Positions 22,601-30,749 of a stretch of DNA of 64,000 nucleotides are shown one piece after another; position 1 is the first letter of the stretch; each line of letters opens with the position of its first letter. Source of the stretch: Azovibrio restrictus DSM 23866 (GTDB lineage: Bacteria; Pseudomonadota; Gammaproteobacteria; Burkholderiales; Rhodocyclaceae); contig NZ_AUCH01000019.1 of NCBI RefSeq assembly GCF_000429665.1, forward strand, positions 1-64,000, written 5' to 3'. A model generated the notes under the pieces. It had not been told where the DNA came from, made no database searches, and worked only from the letters and a program-made list of their open reading frames with translations. The position numbers and the translations under genes were made by a program.

Positions 22601-23019
22601 GCGAAGAAGATGAAGGTGAAGGAGGCGTAGATCAGGGAGGTAAGGGTGGAGCCGATGTAGCCGAACCCGGCGCCCCGGGTAAGCAGGTCCATGTCCACCC
22701 CGTAGCGGGCGGCATAGAGGCTGATGGGCAGGCCCGCCAGGAAGATGATCAGCCCCGTGGCCAGGATGGCCCAGAAGGCATTGATGAAGCCGGCCTGCAC
22801 CATCATGGTGGCGCCCACCGCCTCCAGCACCAGGAAGGCGGCGGCTCCGAAGGCGGTGTTGGCCACCCGGGATTCGGACCATTTGCGGAAACTGTGGGGC
22901 GTGAAGCGGAGGGCGAAATCCTCCAGGGTTTCACTCACCACCCAGCTGTTGTAATCCCGCCGGACCTTGATCACCCGCTGGGGCGGCTGCCCCCCGCCCG
23001 GCCCCTGGGAACGGGACAT
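19597..23019 (-). CDS. NCS1-permease hybrid sensor histidine kinase
   Basis: A 1140-residue protein. Residues 1-480 are an NCS1 (purine-cytosine/allantoin) permease-like domain of about 12 hydrophobic segments. Residues 503-541 hold a cysteine cluster (CVICEREYEGADMAHCP, then CSLCCALDARCEDLC). Two more membrane segments flank a short outer loop (about 560-630), followed by a helical linker. HisKA carries ISHELRTPLNSILGYAQIL near 690. The ATPase has NLLGNGVKYT, DTGPGIA and GGTGLGLTIARML. A C-terminal receiver (about 924-1040) carries D in FMDLAMPGIDGWE, and a helical tail follows. It resembles transporter-coupled kinases such as CbrA, but with an NCS1 rather than SSS transporter. The likely signal is a nitrogenous solute; urea is a guess from context. 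Confidence 0.92.
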   Translation of the reverse strand: MSRSQGPGGGQPPQRVIKVRRDYNSWVVSETLEDFALRFTPHSFRKWSESRVANTAFGAAAFLVLEAVGATMMVQAGFINAFWAILATGLIIFLAGLPISLYAARYGVDMDLLTRGAGFGYIGSTLTSLIYASFTFIFFALEAAIMAYALELCFGIPPAWGYLICALVVLPLVTHGVTAISRLQTWTQPLWLLLLVLPYAFLLFQEPGVLAGLWAYPGEDGRGGSFNLQLFGAALTVGVALITQMGEQVDYLRFMPARTPANRWRWLAGVVVGGPGWVLPGVLKMLGGALLAYLVLRNGIPASKAVDPNQMYLIGFSRVFDDTTLAIIATTLFVVVSQLKINVTNAYAGSLAWSNFFARLTHSHPGRVVWVVFNTLIALMLMEMGVFEALGQVLGLYSNIAISWIMAVVADLVINKPLGLSPPGIEFKRGHLYDINPVGVGAMAVASLLSICAFAGLFGPGLQPFAPIVALVTALLVSPLIAWATRGRYYLARAPEARTGLQRCVICEREYEGADMAHCPAYQGPICSLCCALDARCEDLCKPQARLSAQWAGWLGRILPARLLPLLEAGLGHYLLLMALLVPLLALVVGLLYYQEVQGLAPGQEVLVAHLQESFLRIFAILLLVSGTAAWWMALTHKSRQVAQEESNRQTHLLMQEIESHQRTDRALQAAKQRADQANQAKSRYISAISHELRTPLNSILGYAQILDGDPAIPASRRQAVNVIRRSGDHLLSVIEGTMDIARIESGKLSLETRPLDFHDFLAQIVGMFELQAASKGLGFHYEPAGELPAWVRADEKRLRQILINLLGNGVKYTQRGQVSFRLRYQREMATFEVEDTGPGIAAEALERIFEPFERGSATQGGGTGLGLTIARMLTDLMGGELKASSELGRGSCFQVRLFLPQIHAGTAPRPRVRQKPVGYLGPRQRILVVDNERTDRELLVNVLAPLGFQVAQAASGLDALELIPVFQPHLVFMDLAMPGIDGWETIRRIRRQGLTRAPLAIISANAFEKGQGLEQDAEARVAPEDFLLKPLRVEELLDWLGRKLALTWQLAEPVEAVPAAAPEASPRVLPLDAELAALEELVGLGYPKGIFRKLDEITARDPACAAYAEQLRELARQFQFDTMKELLRQGREGNHDANT

Positions 23020-24152
23020 CAGTTGGCCCGGGCCGGAATCTTGTTGGGCGCCCGGGGCGGCAGCTTGTAGCTACCCGGGCTGACCACCACCCCGGCCTTC
23101 TGCTGGCTGGGGTTGCCCCGCTGGGCGCTGATCTCCACGGCGGTGGAGCGGGGCGGCAGAGCTTCCTGGCGGATGCTGGCCTTGGCGTAGCGGGCCCGCA
23201 GGGCGGCGATGTTGCGATCCACCTCCTCCACCGCCAGCCCCTTGGCCACCAGGTGGCGGCGGGCCTTGAGCAGCTGGTCCAGATCCGCCGGAGCCTTGTC
23301 CGAACGGCTGTCCTTGCCCCAGGCCTCCTTGGGCTGATTGGCAGCGGCAGCGAACGCCTCGGGGCTGCCGATCAGCCGCGCCACCCCGGTCTGGTTGAAG
23401 CGCATGGCCCATTCCATGGCCCCGTCGCCCCAGTCGTTGCGGGGCGTCCTGTCGGCCCCCCGGGTGATGAGCAGCTTGGCCACCTCGGGCTTGCCGTCGT
23501 AGATGGCCATCATCAGCGGGGTGGAGCCGTTGGGGCTGCGGGCATCGATGTCGGCCCCCCGTTCGAGCAGGTATTCCACCAGCTCCTTGTGCCCGGAAAA
23601 GGCCGCGTAATGGATGGCCGACCACTGGCCCGGCTCCCGGTTGAGCTGGGCGCCCCGCTCCAGTAGCCAGTCCACCACCTGGCGGTTGCCCTTCCAGGCA
23701 GCCAGGAGCAGGGCCTGCTCCCCGGCCTTGTTCACCCGGTTCACGTCGGCGCCCCGGCTGTGGAACAGTTCCAGCATGGGCAGGTTGCCTTCCCAGGCGG
23801 AGATCATCAGGCCGCTGCCGATCCGGTCAGCCATGTAATCCGGGTCCAGGCCCTGGTCCAGCCACTCCTTGGCCTGGCGGATATCCCCCAATTCCAGGGT
23901 GACGCCGAAGCGGGCCGGTTCCGGTGGGGTAAAATCGGCCTTCGCCTCGCCGGCGGCCGGCTCACCCAGCTGTTCGATGGCCTGGTCGCCCACCGGAGCG
24001 CCGGTCTCCCGGGCGGCTTTCAGCATCCGCTGCCAGAATCCCGCCTCTTCCCCCAGGACCGGACCGGTCCCGGCCAGAAAGGCCAGGGCGCCCAGCAGCA
24101 CCAGGGTGCCGGACCGGGGCCGCCACCGACCCAATGAATGCTTACGCTGCAT
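23019..24152 (-). CDS. Exported ankyrin-repeat protein
   Basis: A 377-residue protein from the ATG at 24152, with AAGGAG upstream. A signal peptide (about 1-34, ending GPVLGE) precedes roughly six ankyrin repeats (about 90-265). These include SGLMISAWEGNLPMLELFHS, GEQALLLAAWKGNRQVVDWL, WSAIHYAAFSGHKELVEYLL and GSTPLMMAIYDGKPEVAKLL. The C-terminal 100 residues are helical and then basic (VSPGSYKLPPRAPNK). It is probably a periplasmic scaffold. Its stop overlaps the permease-kinase start by one base (TGATG), so the two are coupled; it might present a ligand or partner to the sensor's outer face (inference). Confidence 0.85.
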   Translation of the reverse strand: MQRKHSLGRWRPRSGTLVLLGALAFLAGTGPVLGEEAGFWQRMLKAARETGAPVGDQAIEQLGEPAAGEAKADFTPPEPARFGVTLELGDIRQAKEWLDQGLDPDYMADRIGSGLMISAWEGNLPMLELFHSRGADVNRVNKAGEQALLLAAWKGNRQVVDWLLERGAQLNREPGQWSAIHYAAFSGHKELVEYLLERGADIDARSPNGSTPLMMAIYDGKPEVAKLLITRGADRTPRNDWGDGAMEWAMRFNQTGVARLIGSPEAFAAAANQPKEAWGKDSRSDKAPADLDQLLKARRHLVAKGLAVEEVDRNIAALRARYAKASIRQEALPPRSTAVEISAQRGNPSQQKAGVVVSPGSYKLPPRAPNKIPARAN

Positions 24153-24254
24153 GCTGACTCCTTGCAAACTGCCTGTTCCTTGCCCAAGACCTTCCCACCC
24201 GGGAAAGCCGCCCCGCGTGGCCGGAGGCCTCGGGCATCCGCCCCGGATTTTCGC

Positions 24255-24845
24255 ATGAACCCGGAACGCCCGGCCGCTTCCCTGCCCCTGTTCCTGGCCC
24301 TGGGGCTGTCCCTGGTCCTGCACGGCCTCCTGCTCCGGGGGCTGCCGAACTGGGAGCAAAAGCCGGAACCCCAGGTCCGCCCTGCCCTGCAAGCCAGCCT
24401 GGCGCCGCCCCCGGTCCCGGCCCAGCCCCTGCCCGAACTGGAGCTGGAACAGCCTCAGCCCGCCGCGCCGCCGCCCCCTCCGGTCAGCAGCAAACCTGCC
24501 GTACCGCCGTCGCCCCGCCCCGAACCCCAGGCCCGGAAGCCCCGGGCCACGGCCCCGGAGAGCGCCCCTACACCCCTGGCCCGGGCCGCCCGGCAGCAGC
24601 TGGCCCGGCTCGCCAGCCAGGAAGGCTTCTACCCCCTGGAAGCCATCGCCCAGGGCCTGGAGGGGGAGGCCCTGGTGCAGATTTTCCTGGACGAACAGGG
24701 CCACGTGATCGCGGCCCGCATTGAGCGCAGCAGCGGCCACGCCCTGCTGGATCAGGCCGCCCTGCGCGCCGCCCGGGCCCTGCGCAGCCTGCCCGCCGAC
24801 GGTCTGGAGGAAGCGGTGCTGCCGGTGCGCTTCCGGCTCGAATAG
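24255..24845 (+). CDS. TonB-like energy-transducer protein
   Basis: A 196-residue product from the ATG at 24255. The layout is that of TonB: one N-terminal hydrophobic helix (LPLFLALGLSLVLHGLLLRG, about 10-29), a proline-rich spacer (about 40-110, with APPPPPVSSKPAVPPSPRPE), and a C-terminal domain with GFYPLEAIAQGLEGEALVQI, then FLDEQGHV and SSGHALLDQAALRAARAL, ending in VRFRLE. The membrane helix keeps the conserved His (VLH) seen in TonB. No exbBD or receptor is nearby. It is divergent from the ankyrin gene. Confidence 0.85.
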   Translation: MNPERPAASLPLFLALGLSLVLHGLLLRGLPNWEQKPEPQVRPALQASLAPPPVPAQPLPELELEQPQPAAPPPPPVSSKPAVPPSPRPEPQARKPRATAPESAPTPLARAARQQLARLASQEGFYPLEAIAQGLEGEALVQIFLDEQGHVIAARIERSSGHALLDQAALRAARALRSLPADGLEEAVLPVRFRLE

Positions 24846-24860
24846 CCGCGCCGGGGGCGA

Positions 24861-24870
24861 TGCTACAATG
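24861..24870 (+). promoter_or_regulatory. Possible -10 element before the lipoprotein gene
   Basis: The sequence TGCTACAATG contains TACAAT (24863-24868), a near-consensus sigma-70 -10 box with an extended TG at -14/-15. It lies 36 bases before the ATG at 24904. No clear -35 was found, which is acceptable for an extended -10 promoter. Confidence 0.4.
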
Positions 24871-24903
24871 CCAGCCAGATCGATACGCCAGCTGCCCGCC
24901 ACC

Positions 24904-25776
24904 ATGCGCCCTGCCCTGCCCTGCTCCCGTTTCCGGACCTCCCTGCTGGCTGCACTCACCAGCCTGCTCCTGGGCGCCTGCGCTCTGCCCCAGATCCAGA
25001 CCGACGGTAACAGTAATCACGCCCGGCACAGCGAGGCACCCCTGGCCGGCAACTTCCCCAGCGTCATCCAGCCCAAACTCCAGGCCGGCCAGCACTGGCA
25101 GGCCATCGCCCAGGACGCCGCCCGCAGCCTGGCCACCAGCCTTTCCCGCAGCCAGCGCTGCGGGCTCAACATCCATCCCTGCCGACCGGTGTACATGGCC
25201 GCCCCCGAGCAGGAAACCGAGTTTTCCCGGGCCTTCGGCAACGCCCTGATCACGGCCCTGGTGCAGCAGGGCATCAATGTGTCCCAGGCCCCGGACGCGG
25301 CCCTGGTGCTGCACCTGGACGTGCAGCCGGTGCGCTTCTCCGCCAACCGGCCCCAGTACCGCCACGCCGGCGTGCCCCGGGAGCTGGGCCCCGGCATCTG
25401 GGCCCTGCAGGACGTGGCCGAGACCACACCCCGGGAAGGCAGCCGCCAGCCCAGCCCCCCCGACGCCCTGCACTGGTTTCGCAGCGAGTTTTCCGCCGGC
25501 GCCACCCCCAGCACCGAGATCATCGTCACCCTCTCGGCCATGGACGGCATCCGCTACGCCGCCCGCAGCACCAATGTTTATTACGTCAGCGAGGCGGACA
25601 TCCACCTCTACGACCAGCAGATCTGCTCCCTGATCCACCCCTGCCCGAACACCCAGCGGGACGCCAGCGGCAAGCCCCAACCCCAGGTACGCCGGACCTC
25701 CCTGGCCATCACCGGGGACTGCCCCCTGGACAAGCCCTGCTGCCCCCCCAACCAGGTCTGCCCCACCAGCCCATGA
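24904..25776 (+). CDS. Lipoprotein of unknown function, upstream of FlgO-like gene
   Basis: A 290-residue product from the ATG at 24904. The signal region RFRTSLLAALTSLLLGACAL has lipobox LLGAC, so it is lipid-anchored. The mature part contains CGLNIHPCRPVYMAAPEQET, FGNALITALVQQGINVSQAP and ALVLHLDVQPVRFS. It then carries a long loop, a strand region STEIIVTLSAMDGIRYAARS, and a cysteine-rich end (CPLDKPCCPPNQVC). The 'ALVLHLDVQPV' part resembles strands of outer-membrane assembly lipoproteins, but no family is assigned. It overlaps the next gene by four bases (ATGA). Confidence 0.7.
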   Translation: MRPALPCSRFRTSLLAALTSLLLGACALPQIQTDGNSNHARHSEAPLAGNFPSVIQPKLQAGQHWQAIAQDAARSLATSLSRSQRCGLNIHPCRPVYMAAPEQETEFSRAFGNALITALVQQGINVSQAPDAALVLHLDVQPVRFSANRPQYRHAGVPRELGPGIWALQDVAETTPREGSRQPSPPDALHWFRSEFSAGATPSTEIIVTLSAMDGIRYAARSTNVYYVSEADIHLYDQQICSLIHPCPNTQRDASGKPQPQVRRTSLAITGDCPLDKPCCPPNQVCPTSP

Positions 25777-26336
25777 ACCGCCGCCAACTGTTCAGCGCCG
25801 CTGGCGCCTCCCTGCTGCTAGCCGCCTGCACCAGTGGCTCCCGGCGCAGCTATTCCGCCGCCTCCTACGCCAGCGTCGCCCAGAGCGAACTGATCGCCAC
25901 CAGCTACAAGGCCGCCGACGCCCTGCTGGCCCAGGCCGCCGGCCAGATCGCCCGGGAACATCCGCTCATCGTCGCCACCCTGGTGAACATCAACGCCCTG
26001 GAGGAATCCACCCCCCTGGGGCGGCTGATTTCCGAACAGGTGGGCGCCCGCATGGCCCAGCAGGGCTACCGGGTGGTGGAGCTGAAGATCCGCCAGAAGC
26101 TGTACATGAAGCGCCACGAGGGAGAGCTGATGCTGACCCGGGAAATCCGCGACATCGCCCGGCAGCAGGACGCCCAGGCCCTGGTGATCGGCACCTATAC
26201 CGAGGGGGCGGACCGGGTATTCATCAACCTGAAGCTGACCCAGATCGAGACCAACATCGCCCTGGCCGCCGTGGATTACGCCCTGCCCCTGGACATGAAC
26301 ATCCGCGCCCTGCTGCAGCGGCCGCCTCCCCCCTGA
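25773..26336 (+). CDS. FlgO-domain lipoprotein
   Basis: A 187-residue protein with a lipoprotein signal (RRQLFSAAGASLLLAACTSG, lipobox LLAAC). A FlgO domain covers about residues 45-170, with ADALLAQAAGQIAREHPLIV, TLVNINALEESTPLGRLISE, GYRVVELKIRQKLYMKRHEG and ELMLTREIRDIARQQDAQAL. In Vibrio FlgO is an outer-membrane protein near the flagellum, but the domain also occurs in species and loci unrelated to motility. No flagellar gene is in this window. It is coupled to the upstream lipoprotein gene, so the pair probably works together at the outer membrane. Confidence 0.85.
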   Translation: MNRRQLFSAAGASLLLAACTSGSRRSYSAASYASVAQSELIATSYKAADALLAQAAGQIAREHPLIVATLVNINALEESTPLGRLISEQVGARMAQQGYRVVELKIRQKLYMKRHEGELMLTREIRDIARQQDAQALVIGTYTEGADRVFINLKLTQIETNIALAAVDYALPLDMNIRALLQRPPPP

Positions 26337-26386
26337 AGGGCAGCAAGGGGCCGCAATACCCCGCCCGGCGCCCGCCATGCCTCTGT

Positions 26387-26392
26387 TATAAT
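26387..26392 (+). promoter_or_regulatory. Consensus -10 box of the M48 protease gene
   Basis: TATAAT lies 34 bases before the start codon at 26426. No good -35 (TTGACA-like) hexamer stands at the usual distance, so another factor may be needed. An AGAGGAG ribosome site lies between it and the gene. Confidence 0.6.
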
Positions 26393-26425
26393 GCTGCCCG
26401 CATTTTCACAGAGGAGCCTCACCCC

Positions 26426-27172
26426 ATGAAACGTCGTGACTTTCTGCTCTTGTCCACCCTGGCTTCGGGCATCAGCGCCGTCTCCCCCGCCTGGGCCTTC
26501 AACATCGGCAAGATGCTTGATGCCGGCAAGGATCTGGCCCAGTCCGAAAACCTCTCCGACGCGGATCTGAAGAGCTATTTCGACCAGATGTCGGCCCAGA
26601 TGGACGCCCAGAACCAGGTGGCCGGCCCCGCCACGGCCTACGGCAAGCGCCTGGTCAAGCTGACCCAGGGTCTCAACAAGTACGACGGCCTGAACCTCAA
26701 CTTCAAGGTGTACCAGACCAAGGAAATCAACGCCTTCGCCATGGCCAACGGCACCATCCGGGTCTATAGCGGCCTCATGGACGAGTTCAGCGACGACGAG
26801 ATCCGCTACGTGATCGGCCATGAAATCGGCCACGTCCAGGCCGGCCACACCAAGGCCCGCATCCAGACCGCCATGCGCACCAGCGCCCTGAAGAATGCCG
26901 TGTCCGCCACCGGCGGCAAGGCTGCCGCCCTGGCGGAATCGGAGCTGGGCGCCCTGTTCGAGCAGGTGATCCTGGCCCAGCATTCCCAGGGCAACGAGCG
27001 GGAGGCCGACGACTACGCCATGAAATTCATGAAGGCCAAGAAGTACAGCCCCCAGGCCTGCGTCACCGCCCTGGAAAAGCTGGACGCCCTGAGCGGCGGC
27101 TCCGGCGCCTCCTGGCTGTCCACCCACCCCAGCCCCAAGGAACGGGCCGAACGGATGCGCGCCCAGGCCTGA
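26426..27172 (+). CDS. Periplasmic M48-family metalloprotease (LoiP/YggG-like)
   Basis: A 248-residue protein. The signal region MKRRDFLLLSTLASGISAVSP ends PAWA; the RRDF start could be read as twin-arginine-like. The protease domain carries IGHEIGHVQAGHTKAR near residue 132 (zinc HExxH) and the downstream glutamate in GNEREADDYAMKFM near 192. An upstream NAFAMANGTIRVYSGLMD block is typical of the M48C (LoiP/YggG/BepA) group. The C-terminal STHPSPKERAERMRA is also a family mark. These enzymes degrade misfolded outer-membrane or secreted proteins. A strong terminator follows. Confidence 0.9.
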   Translation: MKRRDFLLLSTLASGISAVSPAWAFNIGKMLDAGKDLAQSENLSDADLKSYFDQMSAQMDAQNQVAGPATAYGKRLVKLTQGLNKYDGLNLNFKVYQTKEINAFAMANGTIRVYSGLMDEFSDDEIRYVIGHEIGHVQAGHTKARIQTAMRTSALKNAVSATGGKAAALAESELGALFEQVILAQHSQGNEREADDYAMKFMKAKKYSPQACVTALEKLDALSGGSGASWLSTHPSPKERAERMRAQA

Positions 27173-27184
27173 TCTGGCGCAGCC

Positions 27185-27214
27185 AAAAAAAAGCCGGGTT
27201 ACCCCGGCTTTTTT
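27185..27214. terminator. Bidirectional intrinsic terminator
   Basis: A6 GCCGGG, TTAC loop, CCCGGC T6 forms a stem with runs of A on one side and T on the other, so it can stop transcripts of the M48 gene (+) and of purA (-), which converge here. Confidence 0.92.
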
Positions 27215-27228
27215 GTATCTGCATGTCC

Positions 27229-28539
<1,311 letters not shown>

Positions 28540-28545
28540 GATGCC

Positions 28546-29700
28546 TTAATCCTCGTTGATTGCTTCAATAATCCATTGCTCCCCCAGGCAGACCAGCTTG
28601 CGGTCGCATCGGGGGCCTTCGCAGGCGGTTTCTCCGGGCAGGAGCTCCACCACCACCTCGCCCTGCTCCCGCAGGGCGGCAATATGGGCCGCCAGGCGGC
28701 GGTCGGTGCCGGCGTGGGGAGCCAGCACGGCCCCCTGGGACCGGACCTGGGGCACCAGGCGCGCCAGCTCCCGCAGATCCATGGAGAAACCGGTGGCCGG
28801 ACGGGCCCGGCCGAAACTGCGGCCGGCGCCGTCGTAACGCCCCCCCAGGGCCACCGCCGCCGGGTAGCCGGGGCAGTAGGCGGCAAACACCACGCCATTG
28901 TGGTAGTGGTAGCCGCGCAGGTCGGAGAGGTCGATGGACAGGGGCAGTTCGGGCACGGCGGCGATCAGGCTGGCCAGGGTATCCAGGGCCTGGGTGACTT
29001 CCGGCAGGGCGGGCAGCAGGGTCCGGGCCCGGTCGATCACCTCGGCACCGCCGTAGAGGCCGGAAAGGCTCAGCAGGGCTGCCCCGTAGGGCGCCGGCAG
29101 GTCGGCACACAGGGCTTCCAGCCCGGGCACGTCCTTGCCCTGCAGCAGGTTGAACAGGGTTTCCTCGGTTTCCGGCGTCACCCGGGCCGCCTGGGCCAGG
29201 GCCCGGAACAGGCCCACATGGCCCAGATCCACCCGGTAGGCCTTGAGCTCGATCCGCTCCAGGGCAGCCGCCAGCAGGCGCAGGATTTCCAGATCCGCCT
29301 CCACCCCGGCGTAACCGTACAGCTCGGCGCCGATCTGGATCGGCTCCCGGCTGGAGGCCAGGCTGGAAGGCAGGGTATGCAGGACGCTGCCGCAGTAGCA
29401 GAGCCGGGTCACCCCCTGGTGGTTGAGCAGGTGGGCATCGATGCGGGCCACCTGGGGCGTCATGTCGGCCCGCACCCCCAGAGTACGGCCGGAAAGCTGG
29501 TCGGCCAGCTTGAAGGTGCGCAGGTCCAGGTCCTGGCCCGCTCCGGTGAGCAGGGATTCCAGGTACTCCAGCATCGGGGGTTGGACCAGTTCGAAACCGC
29601 GGCCCCGGAACAGGTCCAGGACCGTCCGGCGCAGGCGCTCGACCTGGGCGGCTTCCTGGGGCAGGGCATCGGCCAGGTTTTCAGGCAACAGCCAGTTCAT
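28546..29700 (-). CDS. hisZ: ATP phosphoribosyltransferase regulatory subunit HisZ
   Basis: A 384-residue relative of histidyl-tRNA synthetase that lacks synthetase activity and activates short-form HisG in the first step of histidine biosynthesis. It begins NWLLPENLADALPQEAAQVE, with DLFRGRGFELVQPPMLEYLE and a class II-type motif TLGVRADMTPQVARIDAHLL. The second block AALGGRYDGAGRSFGR is present as VALGGRYDGAGRSFG, followed by RPATGFSMDLREL. There is no anticodon-binding domain, which fits HisZ. Short HisG must be encoded elsewhere. Confidence 0.95.
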   Translation of the reverse strand: MNWLLPENLADALPQEAAQVERLRRTVLDLFRGRGFELVQPPMLEYLESLLTGAGQDLDLRTFKLADQLSGRTLGVRADMTPQVARIDAHLLNHQGVTRLCYCGSVLHTLPSSLASSREPIQIGAELYGYAGVEADLEILRLLAAALERIELKAYRVDLGHVGLFRALAQAARVTPETEETLFNLLQGKDVPGLEALCADLPAPYGAALLSLSGLYGGAEVIDRARTLLPALPEVTQALDTLASLIAAVPELPLSIDLSDLRGYHYHNGVVFAAYCPGYPAAVALGGRYDGAGRSFGRARPATGFSMDLRELARLVPQVRSQGAVLAPHAGTDRRLAAHIAALREQGEVVVELLPGETACEGPRCDRKLVCLGEQWIIEAINED

Positions 29701-29886
29701 TTATTTGAATACCATCAGCAAAATCAGGCCGACGATCATGGAGGTCAGCCCCACGAAGCGGATCTGACCGTCGGAAAACTGGGTCAGACGCTTGAAGGTT
29801 TCCCGCCAGGCGGCCGGCATGAGGAAGGGCATCAGCCCCTCCAGAATCAACATCAACGCAAATGCCAGGAGCAGGCTCTCGGTCAT
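29701..29886 (-). CDS. DUF2065 small membrane protein
   Basis: A 61-residue protein with two hydrophobic helices: LLLAFALMLILEGLMPFLMP (about 5-24) and FVGLTSMIVGLILLMVF (about 44-60). They are linked by AWRETFKRLTQFSDGQIR. This pattern (LILEG-PF, RxxGLxxMxxGLxLL) is the DUF2065/YjeT family, regularly found right after hflC. The function is unknown. It overlaps hflC by four bases and abuts hisZ. Confidence 0.92.
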   Translation of the reverse strand: MTESLLLAFALMLILEGLMPFLMPAAWRETFKRLTQFSDGQIRFVGLTSMIVGLILLMVFK

Positions 29887-30749
29887 TTGGGGTTTTTCAG
29901 GTACTTGAAGAAGTCGGAGTTGGGCTCCACCACCAGCACGTCATGCTTGCTGTTGAAGGTGTTGCGGTAGGCTTCCAGACTCCGGTAGAAGGCATAGAAC
30001 TCGGGGTTCTGGCCAAAGGCCTGGCCATAGATGGCGGCCGCTTTGGCATCCCCTTCGCCCTTGATCTTCTGGGCATCCCGATAGGCGTCAGCGATGATCA
30101 CCTCACGCTGGCGGTCGGCGTCGGCGCGAATCTTTTCCGCCTCGGCGGAGCCTTCGGAACGCAGTTCGTTGGCCACCCGCTTGCGCTCGGCTTCCATACG
30201 CCGATACACGGCCTCGGAGACTTCCTGGGGCAGCTCCACCCGCTTCAGGCGCACGTCGAGAATCTGCACGCCGATCTTGCGGGCATCCGCGTCGGCCTTG
30301 CCGCGCATCTCCTCCATGATCCTGTCCCGGGCGCCGGACACCACGTCATGGACGGTGCGCTTGCCGAACTCGCCGCGCAGGCCGTCATTGACGGTCTGGG
30401 CCAGCCGGGTGCGGGCGCGGGATTCATCGCCGCCGACGGAAACGTAATAGAGCTGGGGATCGATGATGCGCCACTTGACGTAGGAATCCACCAGCACGTT
30501 CTTCTTCTCCGAGGTGATGAAACGCTCGGGCTCCTGGCTGTCCAGGGTCTGCACCCGGTTGTCGAAGAAGCGCACGTTCTGCACCATGGGCAGCTTGAAG
30601 TGCAGGCCCGGTTCGGTGATCACCTTCTTCACTTCACCGAGCTGGAAGATCACCGCGAACTGACGCTGATCCACGGTGAAGAGGCACATGGAAGCGATGA
30701 TCAGCAGGAGGCCCAGGAGGGCCCCGACGATTTGCAGCCTGGCGTTCAT
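29883..30749 (-). CDS. hflC: HflC, modulator of FtsH protease
   Basis: A 288-residue inner-membrane SPFH/prohibitin-family protein. An N-terminal helix (VGALLGLLLIIASMCLFTVD) is followed by the SPFH domain (about 25-190: QRQFAVIFQLGEVKKVITEP, GLHFKLPMVQNVRFFDNRVQ). A coiled-coil region rich in Ala/Glu/Arg follows (EKIRADADRQREVIIADAYR). It pairs with HflK to cage FtsH and limit proteolysis of membrane proteins. Its start overlaps the hflK stop. Confidence 0.97.
   Translation of the reverse strand: MNARLQIVGALLGLLLIIASMCLFTVDQRQFAVIFQLGEVKKVITEPGLHFKLPMVQNVRFFDNRVQTLDSQEPERFITSEKKNVLVDSYVKWRIIDPQLYYVSVGGDESRARTRLAQTVNDGLRGEFGKRTVHDVVSGARDRIMEEMRGKADADARKIGVQILDVRLKRVELPQEVSEAVYRRMEAERKRVANELRSEGSAEAEKIRADADRQREVIIADAYRDAQKIKGEGDAKAAAIYGQAFGQNPEFYAFYRSLEAYRNTFNSKHDVLVVEPNSDFFKYLKNPK

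Noticed and set aside
21190..23070. 626-codon plus-strand frame opposite the permease-kinase gene
   Set aside because: The composition is dominated by His, Gln and Gly repeats mirrored from Leu/Ala/Gly codons of the true gene.
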